Source: Zonotrichia leucophrys gambelii (taxonomy: Eukaryota > Chordata > Aves > Passeriformes > Passerellidae). Taken from it: a stretch of DNA of 64,000 nt. A program made the position numbers and the translations under genes. Below are positions 1 to 13,900 of this stretch, one piece after another (within the stretch, counting starts at the first letter, position 1; every line of letters starts with the position of its first letter). A model generated the notes under the pieces. The model was not told where the DNA came from. It was given only the letters and a program-made list of their open reading frames with translations, and did no database searches. Location of the stretch: the NCBI RefSeq assembly GCF_028769735.1, contig NC_088178.1, forward strand, positions 21,464,357-21,528,356, given 5' to 3'.

Positions 1-762
1 AGGCCTGGGTTCTCTCAGCAGCACCTGAACTTTTGAGATGTCTGAGTACCAATTTTGTAGGGGAAAACCTTGAACATCTGATGAAGCTGAATTAGCTTTG
101 TATTCACCCACTAAAGGGCAGAAATACAGATTTGCACTGCCTTGCACCATGGTGGATGCTGAAAGAGGCCACACAGTCCTGTGAAGATCAAGGCCAAGAG
201 CCCAAAGGCCATCAGTCCCACTTCTCCTGCCTCACACTGAGGCACAAAAGGGTTTCTGCATTGCCTGGTGTGCTGTCCTCACTCCCCAGCTAAGGGAGGT
301 TATCTCTGGGATGAAAGCACAGCTTTTTGTGTCCTCAGGCTGCACAGCAGCCTCTCCTCCTCTGGTTATGCTCCTCACACTTGCACTCACTGCTTATCTC
401 TGCAGATACAAGAGTGAAGAGATTTTTCCCTTTTGTGGCACTGAAATTGGAGACCTCTGCCACTACAGGGCACTTCAGCTTGTCCCCCCAACCAGACACC
501 CCAGGCCTGGGCACCTTTAGCTCTGCTCCTGCTTTCTCCAGCCCTTTTTGCAGAGCTGCAAGACCTACAAGTACCCAGATGCTACCAGATCCCTGCTCAG
601 CTCTCTGAGAGATCCCACTCCCTGATCAGCCTGCCCCCAGATACATTTAGATTCCCCAGATCCTTAATTTTCCCTGGCTCCCTGAGCCAGTGAAGTCACA
701 GTGCTAATTGTTCCTTGCCCAGAATGAGTCTCTAACTCTTATGCTTTGCTCTCTGATCCACG

Positions 763-798
763 TTTTTTGTTTTTTGTTTTTTGTTTTTTTTTTTTTTT
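763..798 (+). repeat. T-rich simple repeat (T6G)n then poly-T
   Basis: Four runs of T separated by single G bases, ending in about 15 uninterrupted T. It may be a low-complexity tract or the tail of an old minus-strand retroposon, but no retroposon body is recognisable beside it. Confidence 0.8.
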
Positions 799-2011
799 CA
801 ATTCTGTTCTTCCTTTCTTCCTTTGCTGGGCTACCAAGCTGTGGAGAGCTCTTGGAACAGAAGATGAGTCAGGACAGATATGCAGAGGGAAGAAGATGAT
901 ATTCCAGCCTTGAAGTCAGGTTCACTGCCTGCGTCATTGTTATTAAAAATAGATGAATGGCAGTGTTCCTCACATTGGAGGAGAGGCACAGGAGATGTAA
1001 TATCCTGGGCTGCTGAGCAAATGCTCCCTCTGTCTGCCTGCAAGTCCCACAGTGGCATCTTCTGCTCTTTGATAAATTCTCTTTTCTTGGCTCTGACTTG
1101 TGGGATTTAATTTGCCTTTCATAAAAAAACTGGTTTAATATTTCAGCTTTGGGAGGGGGAATGACTCACTCAATGATTAGCTCTTCTGCTCCAGCCAGTT
1201 GACTTCCAGCTTCCTTGAGAATTGAAAATCCCTACAATTGCCAAGCTGTCTTCCTTGGAGAACAGGCCCTCTCCTCATTCTGCACTGAAGAGCTCCTGGA
1301 GGATGAAAGCAGCTGTTTAGGGATGATGTTTGGGCCTGTCTACCCCAAGACCATCCTAATCATGCCCCATCCCCTCAAGGGGACAGGGGGCAGGCTGGGA
1401 TCTGCTGGGCTCTGCAAGGCCAGGCTGAGATGTGCACCAGCCATGCTCCCAGTGCCCCTGCAAAGGGCAGGGGGAGAGAGGCCAAAGCACAAGAAATGGG
1501 ATGATTTACATGAGCCCAGGTGAACCACCCACATGCCCAGAGCCATCCCTCTGCTCAGGACTCCACTGCTGCAGTCATTCCCCCTGGACTGGTGATCACT
1601 CTCCAGATTTTGTGGGGCTGCAGGTGATGGTGGCAGCGAGGCCAAAGCTCTGCTCACTCAGGGGACACTCAGTCTGTGTCATTCCTTGGGCTGGGGGCAC
1701 AGCCCAAGGACTGAGTTTACTTGTCCTTCCCAGGGCCAGCACCTCCATCCCTCCTGCCTGTGCCCTTAATTCCCCTCAGCTCTTTTGCTGCCACTATTTT
1801 CTATTCACTTATTTTTCTATGATCTGCTTCTTCCTATTAAATTACTATAACCAACATTATCATCTCTGGTCTGCTCCATGGCTTGGCTGGCAGCCAGGAA
1901 AAAAAGGATGGGAGCTGGATAGAGCCACTGCAAGAGGGAAGTGTGACAGTGGCAGAAGTTGATGTTGTGGTTTTTGAGCACAAAATTTTTTTAAAAAGTT
2001 ATTCTAAGTCC

Positions 2012-2041
2012 TCAACTCTCAGACTGTCAACTCTCAGACTG
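2012..2041 (+). repeat. Two-copy 15-bp tandem repeat
   Basis: The unit TCAACTCTCAGACTG occurs twice in immediate succession with no mismatch. A minimal tandem duplication of this kind is consistent with recent slippage. No function is implied. Confidence 0.85.
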
Positions 2042-3779
2042 TGCTACCCAGACCTGTCTGATCTAGATGCTGCTAGGGCCTGCAAGGGTGTTTTCAGTCT
2101 CACTCAAGAACAAGCCAAGAGCCTACACAGACATGGGGGGCTGCTGTCTGCTGTCTAAGGGGAATGGTTTTGCTTATTCCATGAGAAAGTGGCTGTGTAC
2201 CAGTGGGATGTTAAAGTTCCCCTTCTTTCTGCTCCCTTCTCCAGGGTGGGACATCAGCAGTATCATCTCAAAGACATTATTACACAGATGCTGTCCCTTT
2301 TCTTGCTCCCAATTGCTCCTTCCTTGCTAAGGGGAGCCAAAGGTACCTCATTAGTTTGTTAATAACAATCCTGAGTGTGGAGATCAGCTAAATAACAGCA
2401 GTGACCTGCAGGGGGTCTCATCTGCCCAGACTTGTGGTGCTGCTCACCAGCCCCTCTGAGGACTGCCAGCACCCCTTCCTCCTTTCCCCCAGCTGCTGAA
2501 AATACCCCGTGCAGTGCCTGTGTGCTTAATTAAAGCACAGGGACCGGTAACCTTGACGACTGCGAGGCACCCTCTGCAAGGCAGCTGAGGTGGATATTGA
2601 GGTTCTGGTGCCTCCAGGGAGAGGCCAGAGCAGAGAAGTGAACCAGGCACACAGGCATTGGACACAAGCATGAGCTGGGGGCACAGCCAGCAGTGCCATT
2701 GTCCCCTGGAGCTCGTGCCCTGCTCAGGGACATGCCCTGGTCCCTCGCTGGTGAGAGGTGGCTCCTGGCCCGGGTGATGCAGCACGAAGAGACCAAGCCT
2801 GTCAAGAGCGAAGGGAGCTTTGGTCTCTTGGGTAGCCCTGCAACCTCTGTGGGTAACAGAAGACTTCTATAACCAACTCCATAGCTGTAAATATGCTTAA
2901 AAGAATTCCCCTTAGAACTGGGACATTTGTACAAGCACAATTACCTCTGCCAGAAAATGGTACAGCTAGTTTTCCTGGCAGTAAGTAGCGAGCAGCTAGA
3001 AACACATTTCCCATGAGGGGCTAAGATTGAATTTTACTTTTTCTTATAAAGCTGGTAAAAGGCATGATCAGTTCTGTATCAGACCAACTCTCTTCTACCT
3101 CAGAACTGAGCAGGAGCTACCAAGCAGTTCCATATTGAAAAAGGGAGGCAAATCCTCTTGGCTTAATACCCATTTCTACTTTCCTCCTCTGTCCCCTGCC
3201 GGCAAAGGGATCTGATGGAGAAGGGGACCCACAGCCCCACCTCTGCCAAAGCAGCCTGAAAGAGGATCAGCACCGACCATACCATGACATGGGGCCCTCT
3301 TCTTCAGAAATACCGGCCAGAGGAGAGCAGTCAGACCTCCTGGAGGATGGCTCAGCCTGGATGTGCCTGGATGAGGCTGGCCAGGCCCCCAGAGGCTGGA
3401 AGGGATGTGAAGCCAGGGGATGTCCCAGGGGCTGCAGGATGCCCTGAGAAGCCAGACATGGCACATTGAGCACCCAGCTGGGCCCTGGCCAGGGCAGTTA
3501 TCCAGGGTGCTAGGAGAACCTCTGCACCCGCCCGGCTGTGCCCACTGACCCAAGTACCCTGAAACTACCTGGAGGCCCCAAGTTGATGCCTCACGTCGGG
3601 CACATCTGTTGTTCCCACCCTGCATGGAGCAGAAGTGCGGATGTCAGGCTCAACTGGGGCTGCCAAGGGCAGATTAGGAGGTGGTGAGAGCCTGGTCTAA
3701 GGCCACTTGAACCACTGTCTATGGGGTGATGAGGTGGTGCGAACCTGGGCTAAGGATTCCCAGAACAAAGGCGGGACTG

Positions 3780-4960
3780 GGGCTGCCCTGTCCGAGCCAG
3801 GAGTGCCGGGGACCAGCTGGTGGTGCTGGGGACGGTGCCAACCGAACCGAGGGTGCCGGGGACCGAACAGGGACCGGACGGAGGCTGCGCTGTCCGACAC
3901 GGGGATGCGCGATACGGGGCCGGCAGCCGCCCCCTCCCCGCTGCTCCTGGGCCGGGGCTGCACCACGTGCCGCCCGCCCCGCCCCGGCCGCCCCGCCCCG
4001 GCGCCGCCCCGGTGCCGCCGGCGGAGCCAGCGCGGATCGGCCCAGCATGGAGGGGACGCGGCGCGCCCTGCTCCGCCTCGCCGCCGCCTGCTGCCTGCTC
4101 TGCGCCCTGCCAGGTACCGGGGCGGCCGCCGAGGGTTGCCGGGGCGGGGGGCTGACCGAGGGGATCCCGCCGGTCCCGCCGCGGCGGGGAGCGCAGCGCC
4201 GGGACAGCCGTCGGGGCAGCGCCGGGACTCGGGCTCCTCCGCCCGCTGGTGGGGCTGCGGGAGAAGGGTCTGGAGAGCCCCCACCAGGGCTCCCCCTCCG
4301 GGAGCAGCGCCCCGGGCCTGTCCCCCGAAGTCGGGCGAAATGCCCTCGGACCCCGGCGCCGTCGCCCCGGCGGACGCGCAGGTGAGGCGGCCCAAGGATG
4401 CTCGGGGGGTCCCGGCTGAGCCCCGCGCTCCGGGCAGCAGCGCGGCCGCCCGTCCCGGCCTTGCCCATACAAGGCACTGCCGGCAGCGCTGCTCCCGCCG
4501 GCGGAGCCACCCGGGCTCAGCTCCCGCCCGGCGGGATCCCGAGGGGATGTGCGGGGAGGGGGCCGGCGGTCCTGGAGGGCTCCCCTCCGGCAGCATCCAG
4601 CCCTGCGAGCCTCCTGCCGCCCGCGGTGCCTCCGAGCCGCTGCTGAGCTGCCCCGAGGGAAGCCCGGACAAAGCCCGAACTCTGCCGCCTCCCCCAGCAC
4701 GACGGGACGAGGGCCCTGTGCCTGCGGGGAGAGGGGCAGGGCGGATGGAGCTTTTCGGGACAGAGCAGGAGCCAGACCCCGGCCCCGGGCAGGCTCCCGG
4801 GCCGTATTTCAGCTCTGCTCTGGGATCAACGCGTCCCCACGTGGGCAGACGCAGTGTGCAGCGTGGCGCTGACAGCCCCGTCCACCGACACCACCGAGCT
4901 TTGCCGCGGAGCTGGAGTGCGCCCCAAGTCTGGGGGCTGTCACCTTCCCCGTGACCCTGG
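3780..4960. promoter_or_regulatory. CpG island and promoter of the mucin-like gene
   Basis: The segment is strongly G+C- and CpG-rich compared with both flanks. It contains an E-box CACGTG at 3964-3969 followed by a run of GC boxes (CCGCCCC-type) to about 4010, and then the start codon at 4047. This suggests a TATA-less CpG-island promoter with initiation around 3980-4040. Long open frames on both strands here are the usual by-product of few stop codons in GC-rich DNA. Confidence 0.75.
4047..4113 (+). CDS. Mucin-like gene, coding exon 1 (signal peptide)
   Basis: The ATG lies in a GC-rich context (CAGCATGG, G at +4). The exon encodes 22 codons plus one base: two Arg, then a hydrophobic LLRLAAACCLLCALP core. 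The donor is CCAG|GTACCG. Phase 1 matches the next exon, whose first two bases complete an Ala codon. Confidence 0.75.
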
Positions 4961-7900
4961 TAGTGACAAAGGCTCTGCACTTTAGGGGCACGGAAAGCAA
5001 AACGTGTTTCTTCTTCTTTGTGGTTGAGAAAAACCCTTGGCCAGAGCCTGGTCAGATCCCAGCACCGTTACTGCATCAATAGAGACCAGGGAGTGACACA
5101 CAGAAACTCAGTTTCTAATGACTAATTAGGGCTGGGAAAACCCTAGAATAGATGCCTGTGGGGCTGAGCTCCAGCAGCGAGAGCAGCACTCAGGATGAGG
5201 TTTTGGGTGCCGGATGCGCCTGGGTTTGAGGCTGAGCACTGGGAGCGGTCCCAAACCAGCGCCCTTTATGTGGGTGAAGCTGCGCTCCCCACAGAGTGGC
5301 TGTGCTGCGATGGGCTGTGGGGAGGTGGCCAGCCACGGGCAAAGGAAGGATTCAGGATTTCCACCGCTGAAAGGAGGAGGAGCTCTGAGATGCCGGGGGC
5401 TGTGTTCTGGCCCCGTGTCTCTCACTCTGGGCACACTGGAAAACCCCAGGGAGCCCCTTGCCCCAGCTGGCTCCTAGAAACCTTCTTGCTGCAGAGTCCG
5501 AGACTCAAACTGACAGAATGTACCAGAAATTAAGATTGCACTAGGTTTTTCCTGGGATTTTTGTTGCTTAGTGTCCCAATCCAAGATTCTCCACAGTCTC
5601 AGGAAATGTTACCTATGCAGCTGACCTGGCCTTTGCCCTCATAGCTTTTGAATTTGTTACCCAATCTCAACTGTGGTTGAAAGACCAGATGTTTTGTGAA
5701 AAGAGAAAAAAGATGGAAGATATGCCACCGTTAATAAAATGCCTCTTAGCAAGCACAACCCATAATGAGACACCAGAAAATCTCACCAGGACAGTGGTGG
5801 GGAAAGGAACGGTTCACCCAAAGTCAGCAGTCCTAGACAAATTTGTCCAAAGCTGGGTTTGTCCCAGCTCCAGAGTGCTCTCTGCCCTGCTCCCAGCACA
5901 GATTCCCTTTGCTCCTGCTGTCTGGCAGTGCCTGCTCCCACTCCCCATCTGGGTTTGCAGCAGGGCCACAGAGGAGCTCAGGCTGCTGCTCTCCTGTGCT
6001 CTGCTCACCCCAGCCTCTCAATGCAGCCTTTCTTCCCTGCCTGCGGAAATCCACTTCCTCCAGCTCCATCAGCCTTACAAATAAAACCCCGAGTAATTTT
6101 GGTCTGGGCATTTTTCTGCCTCTCCCTCCCGTGCTAAGCTGCCTTGCAAGCAGTGAGAGCAGAGCAGGGCTGGGAGCAGCACGAGCACATCAAGCCCCAT
6201 CTGTGGGCACCACCGGGGTCATGCACACAGGCAGGCAGAGTGTCTGCTTCAAGGTCCCACTGACGATTTTCCGTGATTTTTTTCCCTTTGTTTGCCCAGG
6301 GCAAGGACAAGTGGATGGACTTGGCCCCACCCTGACAGGACAGCTCCAGTTCTGCTGCACCCAGAGCTGAGCCACAGCTTGGTTCCCTGCTCTGGGTGTT
6401 TCCTCCAGCAGTGTGACCCTGCACTCCCAGCCCAACCTTTCATGTCATGCCATCAGTCTTTGATGCCATTTCTACACATGATTTTCCCTCTGCCCCAGGG
6501 GCAGGGTGGGCCTTGTCTCTGTGCTGCCCTTCCCAGAAGGCTTGACCTGCTGGGCAGGGGCAAAGCACTCACCTCCTTCAGCTCCCTTGGCCCCATCCCT
6601 GCAGACAAAGGGGAGATGGGACAATCTAAAGTACAGAAGCCCCTGTCCCTCCTTCCTTTCCACCTAGACCCTCTGGGTGGGCAGACACAGTTCTTGCCAC
6701 AGGATTTCCCTTGATTTGTGATCATCCCCACAATGCTTTCTGGAGCAGCTTTCATGGGGCTCAGTGCCCCTGAGTCGGGTCACATCCTGAGCCCTGTAGG
6801 GCTGCCCAGGGCTGGGCAAGTTTCCTGATGTCCAGACTTCCCCCAGTTCTTGCCACACTGCACTGGAGAGTAGGCTCCCTGCTGACATGGGGCTGCTATT
6901 AAGGCAACTGGCTTATTAATTTCTCCTAATGATGTGAATGCTTCTTCCACTGCAGCTGTGACTCCTGAGGTAAGCAGGGCCAGGCTGTCTGATGCCAGAG
7001 CTCCCTGCTGTTGCTGTATTACCGGGGTTACACAACCCCAGAGAAGGGCAGGCTTCCCAGGCCGTGCATGCCATGGGTGTGCCCAGCAGCTTCTGGGTGA
7101 AGGAGCCTTCACCACTGCTCAGTCCCCTACTGAGGAACAAAAGCAGACAGCATGGGAGTCTCCCAGGCACCTTCCTGCCAAGCAAGGTGCTCCATAGCTG
7201 TATGTGGCCCCTGGAAAATAACTGGCTGCTCTGACAATGGTAGCTGAGCAGGCAGCCTGCTCTCCCTTTTCCCTGCCATAGAAATTTGGGATAAGCCCTC
7301 TTACCTCTAAATGGGGGATCAGTGATAGAGCTTCCTGCAAACCTGTAGGAAGGAAGTTTTTTTAGATTTCTCTCATGTGGCAGGGCCAGGCAGTGTGACA
7401 CCCTGGGATGCTGTTCCTGCAGGTAGTGATCAGGCTGGTGCTGTCCCAGTACTGTGTGCTCTGTGCTGTGCTGTTTCTCTGCTGTTTTATGGGTTTTCCT
7501 AGTACTGAAGTACCTGTGCTTGGCATTTGTAGTGCTGTTTCCAGGGCTGCTCATGCCTGTTGCTGCAGCTCTTGCTCTGCCATGCCACATTGGCTGGTTG
7601 TCCTGGTTCCCAATGCAGTGCCATCTGTTGAGGTGGTAGCACTGCCTCCCCTTTTTCTCCCCGCGGTTCAAGCCTGTGGCCTGGTATCCACAGATGCCCT
7701 GAGGAATCATCTTCCTGCCTGCCTGGGCAGGTTGGGTGCTGGGCTGTCCCTCCCCAGTGCCCCACACTCACTCAGCACCCCATATCTAATCTGCCCCCGT
7801 CTCGTGCTCTGCTCGTGGCCGCCTCCTTCCCGTCAGGAGAGCTGGTTTCTATTCCTGTCCCTTACCTCAGCCCTTGCTTTGCAGCCAGCCTGGCCTGGCA

Positions 7901-10900
7901 GCTCTGCAGGGCTGAACTGGGTGCTCAGCACCCCCTTTTCAGCCCCCCCCAGTTTTGGTGCCTGCAGAGCAGCTCGCAGAGGCCACGAGGGATGCAATGA
8001 ATTAAACTCTGCCGTGAAGACCTTCAGGTGGTCCCCAAGCAGGCTTCAAGGCTGGATGGGTGCCTACACCTCCTGCCTGGAGTCCTGGAGCACAGGGAGT
8101 CTGTCCAGCCTGTCTCAGCCAGGATTGGGATGGGGACAGTGTGGACATCAGCCCTGGCAGGGAGAGCACTGGAGCCTGTGGCAAATGCAGCCTCTGGCAC
8201 CCTGCCTCCATCGAGGTCCTGCAAGGTACCCAATGGAGCTGAGCTTACAAAGCAGCTGCCCCTTGTACCCGATCCTGTCTCTGAGCTTGCTTCACCACTG
8301 CGAGGGTGTTTGCTCTACAGCATCCTTGGGTGCATCTGGCACCTTCCTGAAGGGCTCCAGAAATCTCTTCTGCTGCTTGTTTGGTTTTTTTATTATTGTT
8401 ATTCCAGGAAAAGAGATCAGGCTCAGCAAGGATCTAATCAGGAGCTATTCCAGTTCTGCTTTTAAATGAAATGAAGAGCCTTCGTTTTAAATCCCACTAT
8501 ATGGTTTTATTTGCATTTATACTCAAGCTTTTTTTTCCTTGAAGAGATTGTCTAATTACTGTTGGTTGGTAACCATAAAATGTAATAACTGGCAACAAAA
8601 GATAATTTCTACACTTAATGAAGTAGTTTGCTAAGCAATAAGATATGACTGCTTTGATACATACAGGTTATAGTTTATGCTTTGACTTTTTAAACATTGT
8701 ATTTTTCCATTTTACCAGGTTGTTTGTGAGTGGAGCTGTTACACTTAAATGGAAATTGAATTCATTTAGTGCACCAAAATAGCATTGTAGAAGGGTTTGG
8801 GTGCCTTTTCAATGAATCAGAGCAGTAGTTTCACATGCATTCTGTAGGAAGCTGATTTAAGTGAGGTGCTATCCTCAGACAGTGGCAGCCTGTGCAGGAG
8901 GATACATCAACACCAGGGAGTCCTGCTCCCATGGGCACTTTCTCTGAAATCCTGGGGGAATCCTTCTCATCTTTGTGCTTAGCTCTCACCTGGTACTGTG
9001 CACTTCTCCCAGTGGTGGCTGCAGCCTGCACCGTGCTGCCCTGCTCTCTGCCTCAGCCCCCAGGAGCCAGCCTGCCATGGGCCTCCTCACCTTCATCTCA
9101 TCCTAAAAGGGTTTTTAAAAGTGTTCAAACCTATGGATTTGAGCGAGGTGTTGACCTTTGGGGAGCCAGGCTGCTGTTTCTGCCAGACAGGAAGGAGGGT
9201 GCAGAGGATGCTGCTGAGAGAGGCAGGAGGGTTGTGGCAGAAGCTTGTTGAGGGTTTGTCCAGCTGAGGCCCTGCTCTGTTATTGTTTTATCTGAGAAGA
9301 AAATAGATGGTGGGGTGGCTGCTGTGGCAGAGCATGGAGACCACGGTCCCCACCCTGTGAGACTACCCTGGCATAGCAGTGACTCTGTCCTGCCTGTGCA
9401 AACCTTCCTCAGCCCCTCGCCTGGCCCCAGCCCTGAATCTTGGGCAGGGAGCACAAGGCAGGAATGGCCCTGTTTCCTGCAGAGCTGGCTTCCTTCACTC
9501 CTCTCTGTTTTAGCATAATTTACCATGTCTGTTCTGGGGCTGGAGGCAGCTTGGGTTGATGCGTGGAAGTCTCTCAGTGTTGTCAGACAATGCTAGAGAG
9601 GGGTCGAAGCTCTGGGCTGATGTTCAGAGCCCTCCCTTCCCTGAAAGAGCTGGGAGTGTTTCCCACCCTTATCCAAGGCAGGGGCTGATTCTTGCTTGGC
9701 TGCATCCCTCCTCCCCTGGGACCACTCTCTTCCTTTGCCCCTCTTGTTTCCCAGACAGAGGTCACTGCAGTCAGCACAGTCTGATGGGAGCTGCTGCTCC
9801 AAATCCACCAGCCCTGCCCTAATGTGGTCTGGGATCTCTGGTTCTCACCACGCACAGACTGAGCCTGGGGCGTTAGCACAGACACAGGGCAGGAGTGGGG
9901 CTGTAGCCAGGGGACCAGCTCTGCTTCAGCAGGCTGAAATATAACCAAAGCAAGCTCACCCCTAGCCCCCTATCAGGGAAAGACATATTCTTATGGTCAG
10001 AGCTCTTGCTTACAGATCCTGGGACAGTTGTAGCTGCTCTGTTATGAATTCAAGGGTGAGTGCACCTTTACCAGCTGTCCTAGAATGCTGCAGCTATCAG
10101 GTCTTGGAGAATCACAGAAAAGGTGAAGCATTCACACTAACTCTTGCCATTTGCATCTGAAACAAGAAGGACATGGTTTTCTCTTGTCTCCTGAAGCTGG
10201 TGAGGGTGATGCCTTAGGCAGTACAGCCGTGGCTTTCCTGGCATGTGGTGCAGGAAGCAGAGCTTCTCCAGGATGACTCCAGAGGAACGAGCTCTGACCT
10301 GCATCTCTATAGGTGACTGATAAACAGCTAAAACCATCAGCACCCAGTGACTGGGGCAGCAACAGCTGCGCTGGAGCTGGGGATTTCCCGACCTGCTGGG
10401 TACCGGGCTCCAGAGCAGAGCAGGAGCTGCACCCCGGAGGATCCCAGCCCGGGCAGGGTTTGCCGGGTGTGCCCCGGCACAGGCACAGGCAGCAATGCTC
10501 TGCTGTGCACAGTGCTCTGCTCTCCCCTCTGCACCGCAGCCTCTGCCCCGGGCTCACTTTGCGTGGCACTAGGTTGTTCTATTGGATGGATGATAAAACT
10601 GGCAAACAAAGCTGTGGCATTGCAGCAAGGCCCTTTTGAGGAGTGGTTTTATTTAAACTGAAACTGAAATAAAACTCAGCGCTTGTACCTTTTAGCACCT
10701 GCAGCTCACAAGGAACAAGCTGCACCTCTGGGGGATTTCCCCAGGTGCTTTGCTTGGTGACTGTGCTGGCTTTCGATGTGCCCTTACCCCTCAGGAGCTG
10801 ACAGATGGGTGATGGGAATCCTTTGTCTGCCTGTCCCCGGGTGATCAGGATTTACTCAGTTCTTTGTTTCCTTGGCCATTCTAAGGCTCTTGCCTTTTCT

Positions 10901-13900
10901 ATCTTTCCACCATCATCTCTTAATGTCTTGAATTTTTAGAATGTTAGTCTGGATTAGGCTCTCCTTTGTTTCCTGAGCTGAGTGTGCTGTGCTGGGCTGG
11001 ATGACTTGCTAATTGAGGTGCCATCAACACTTGCCATACTGGAAACAGTCCCTTGTTCCTCACCTGCTAATTTAAAATCTCTTCTGCAATTCTCTACAAA
11101 CCAGGTTTTTCACACCACAGTGCTGTGTTACACCAGAGTGGCCAATCCACCCGGGAACCATTTTCTTTCGCAGTGATGGACACTAGATAATTTTGTGGGA
11201 AGAAGCCAGGTGGCTTCTCGGAGAGAAGAGCTTAGGGAAATGCCAGTCCCAGCGGCTGTCCCTCTTGCAGACAGCAGGAAGCTGTGAGTGCAGTGGACTG
11301 GGGGGACCTGCTTGTCCCCATAAACCCTCCTGTCCCACAGCACCTCGCGGTAGGCACGCGGGGTGGTGTCCTGGTGTGTAGGACCCAGACTCATCTGCCT
11401 TCCCTCCTTTTGTGCATAAAATCACCCATTTCCCCCCAAGTTACGGCTATCTGGGTTCTGTGGATCCACCAGAAATTCGAACTGGGTTCTGCAACGAACT
11501 TTGCAGCTTGAGGTTGGTAGAGACATGAGGACCCACTTCTCCTAAAGACCCTCACCCATGGAGCTGCTTGTAAAGACATTAGCACCCATCTTGCCTATCA
11601 CTTTTCTGGTCAGAAAGTGGCACGATGGCTGCAGAGTTGCTCAGGCCTTTGTGCAAGATAGCTTTCCACAAATCTTTCTTCTGCATGACTCAAGTCATGA
11701 CTTGCCACCCCATGAGAGGCTGCCCGGACACAGGCCAGCTATTCAGAGCAGCGCATAGCCAGGCTTGCCACTGGCCAGGCACCTGGGCACCACCTTTCCT
11801 GTTTACCCCGTGGTGACAGCAGGGCTCTGTCTCTGGCAGGGCAGGAGCAGGCAGTGGGTGTTTACTGAGCAAGCATCCGCCAGTGCCCAGCCGGCAGCCG
11901 GAGCTGGTGGGATCCCACCCCGTGTTCAATAGCAGCGCTGTGTTTAGGGCTGGGAATTGTCACATTTGGTAACAATGCCTTTTGGTGCCTGGTCCCAGGA
12001 AACCCAGCATTCAGCTCTTTTCCTTCCAGGTGTTGTTGGTGTATCCTAACCTGAGCTCCATGGCAGAGCAGCTCGCTTTATTTGGAGGCACCTTCTGGAC
12101 ATGCACGTCTGGATCCAGGAGAGGCCAAAGGGAGCATCGCTCAGGCCTTTGGTCTTCATGTTGAAGTTGCCCCAGCTGGTTTCCCTGTGAGAGCTCGTTC
12201 TCTGAATGTGCAGAGCAGGGCTGTGCATCCCTGCAGGAGCCCTCCTGGGGCTGGGGCCCCAGGCTGGGGAAGCACAGCTCCATCAGGCTGCTCAGGGCTT
12301 TGAATTCTCCAGCTGGTCAGGGTACTGCAAAGGTCTTGAGAGAGCCATGTATTGTGTCTTTTTTTAGGGTCTGTTAAGTGCTGTAGCTGGAGAAGAGCTT
12401 TGATAACTCTGTCTGTTCTGAAGAGCTTTTAAAACTGCTGAAATTTCCCCAAAACAGTATAAGAATGGGCTGCCTGGCTGGTGGATGAATGTTTACTGCT
12501 TACAGCATCTGCGCTGGATGCTTCTTCACTGTGGGGAGAAGGGACATGATGATGGATTTCCTTCAGTACCTTTATTTTTTTCTGTAATTAGCTCGTCAGT
12601 CCTTTGTGGCTTGGATAGAGACTTTAACAGAAATTGTCAAAATATTGACTATGAGACATTTTAAAATTAGAGAGTCCATCCCGATGTGGCTACATTTCTC
12701 TGTTTTCTTCCTGTTTATACCCTGAAAAACCCTCACAGGATCTGTGTTTATGAACAGGCAGTGTAAGAGCCTTTTGGCTTTCCTCCTCCTGTATGCTGTC
12801 ACACTGTCTAGCAGCTGTGGATCTGGGGGGATCTTTGCTTGCTGCAGGTTCCCTTCAGGGAAGCTGCCCGTTTTTGCTGTAGTGGGAGGCTGAGTAGCTC
12901 CCCATTTCTATGACAACAGTTGTATTTCATGGTGGTGATGTGTTCATAAATAGCTCAGGAAGGCAGTTCCCATGGCACACCCCAGCCCTGTTAGCTGTAA
13001 TACTCTTGCTGCCCATTTCACCTTTCCCTCCAGCAGAACCCCACACTCCTGCCAAGGTGACTCACAATATGTGCTTTACCTTTGCCATCCACAGTCTTTT
13101 TGAATATCACTTCTCTCTGCTTCATTGGGCCAGGGGAGCTAGAGAGTCTTCTTCCACATTTTCCTCATTTGTATTTTTTCAGCACCACTTTTGACTCTTT
13201 CTCAATGAACCAAAGAAGACTTATCTAAATTCCTTACAAAATCAGGTCTCAGGTGATAATTTAAACAAAACTAAATCCTTTTAAAACGTTTAAAAGTTGC
13301 TCAAGGATACAGGGATTGGTCGTGCCAATCCTAGAGAACAACAGCACAGGACTGGAGAGACAGGAGGGTAAAGAAAAAGTCCCCTAGAACAGGTCCCTGC
13401 CTCAAAAACCAGGAGGACAGAGGAGCTGTCTGAATCCCTTTCCCAGGTGTGAACCTGTGCTGGATTTGGAATTAAGGGGATAAAGAAGTTCCATTTCTGT
13501 CCTTCCCCCCTGTTTGTCCTCTCACTGTGGGATCTCTGACAAACTTCTCTGTTCCACAGCAGAGGTTCAGCAGACAGCAGAGGCCTTGGTGTCACTGTCA
13601 CCTTTTCCTAGCACAGCGCTCACCTCGCTTCAGCCAAGGGAAGCCTCTGACGTCCCTGCAGTGACTGCTGCCATTCCTCAGCCAGGCCTGGAGAAAAACC
13701 CGACTGCTGCAACACTCAGTGCCACAGGGGCCCATGCTACAGAGGTGGAGGATGCCTTCATCACCACCACCCCCATGGCAGGCTCCAAGGCAGAGACACT
13801 GCAGGCTTCTACCACTGCCAGTCCTGGGGACATCACAGTTACACATCCTGAGCATGACAACATGAGCTTGTCAGCCAACGGCAGCACTGAAATCCCCTCC

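Larger units (their letters stand above)
1..3780. other. Non-coding flank, no gene recognised
   Basis: I see no exon chain, promoter or recognisable repeat family in this stretch. Open frames here are short and have no splice-site support. It holds a T-rich tract (763-798) and a short tandem duplication (2012-2041), listed separately. It lies upstream of the CpG-island promoter of the mucin-like gene and is probably intergenic, although a distal exon of an off-window gene cannot be excluded. Confidence 0.5.

Noticed and set aside
3697..4980. Very long open frames on both strands (over 400 codons) in the CpG island
   Set aside because: They overlap each other in several frames, are Pro/Arg/Gly/Ala-rich and reflect the shortage of stop codons in GC-rich DNA. 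Only the 22-codon signal-peptide exon has splice support.
12030..12164. Open stretch after a good acceptor (TTTTCCTTCCAG) in intron 1 of the mucin-like gene
   Set aside because: It has no donor in a matching phase, no mucin-like composition, and exon 1 joins the exon at 13560 perfectly without it.
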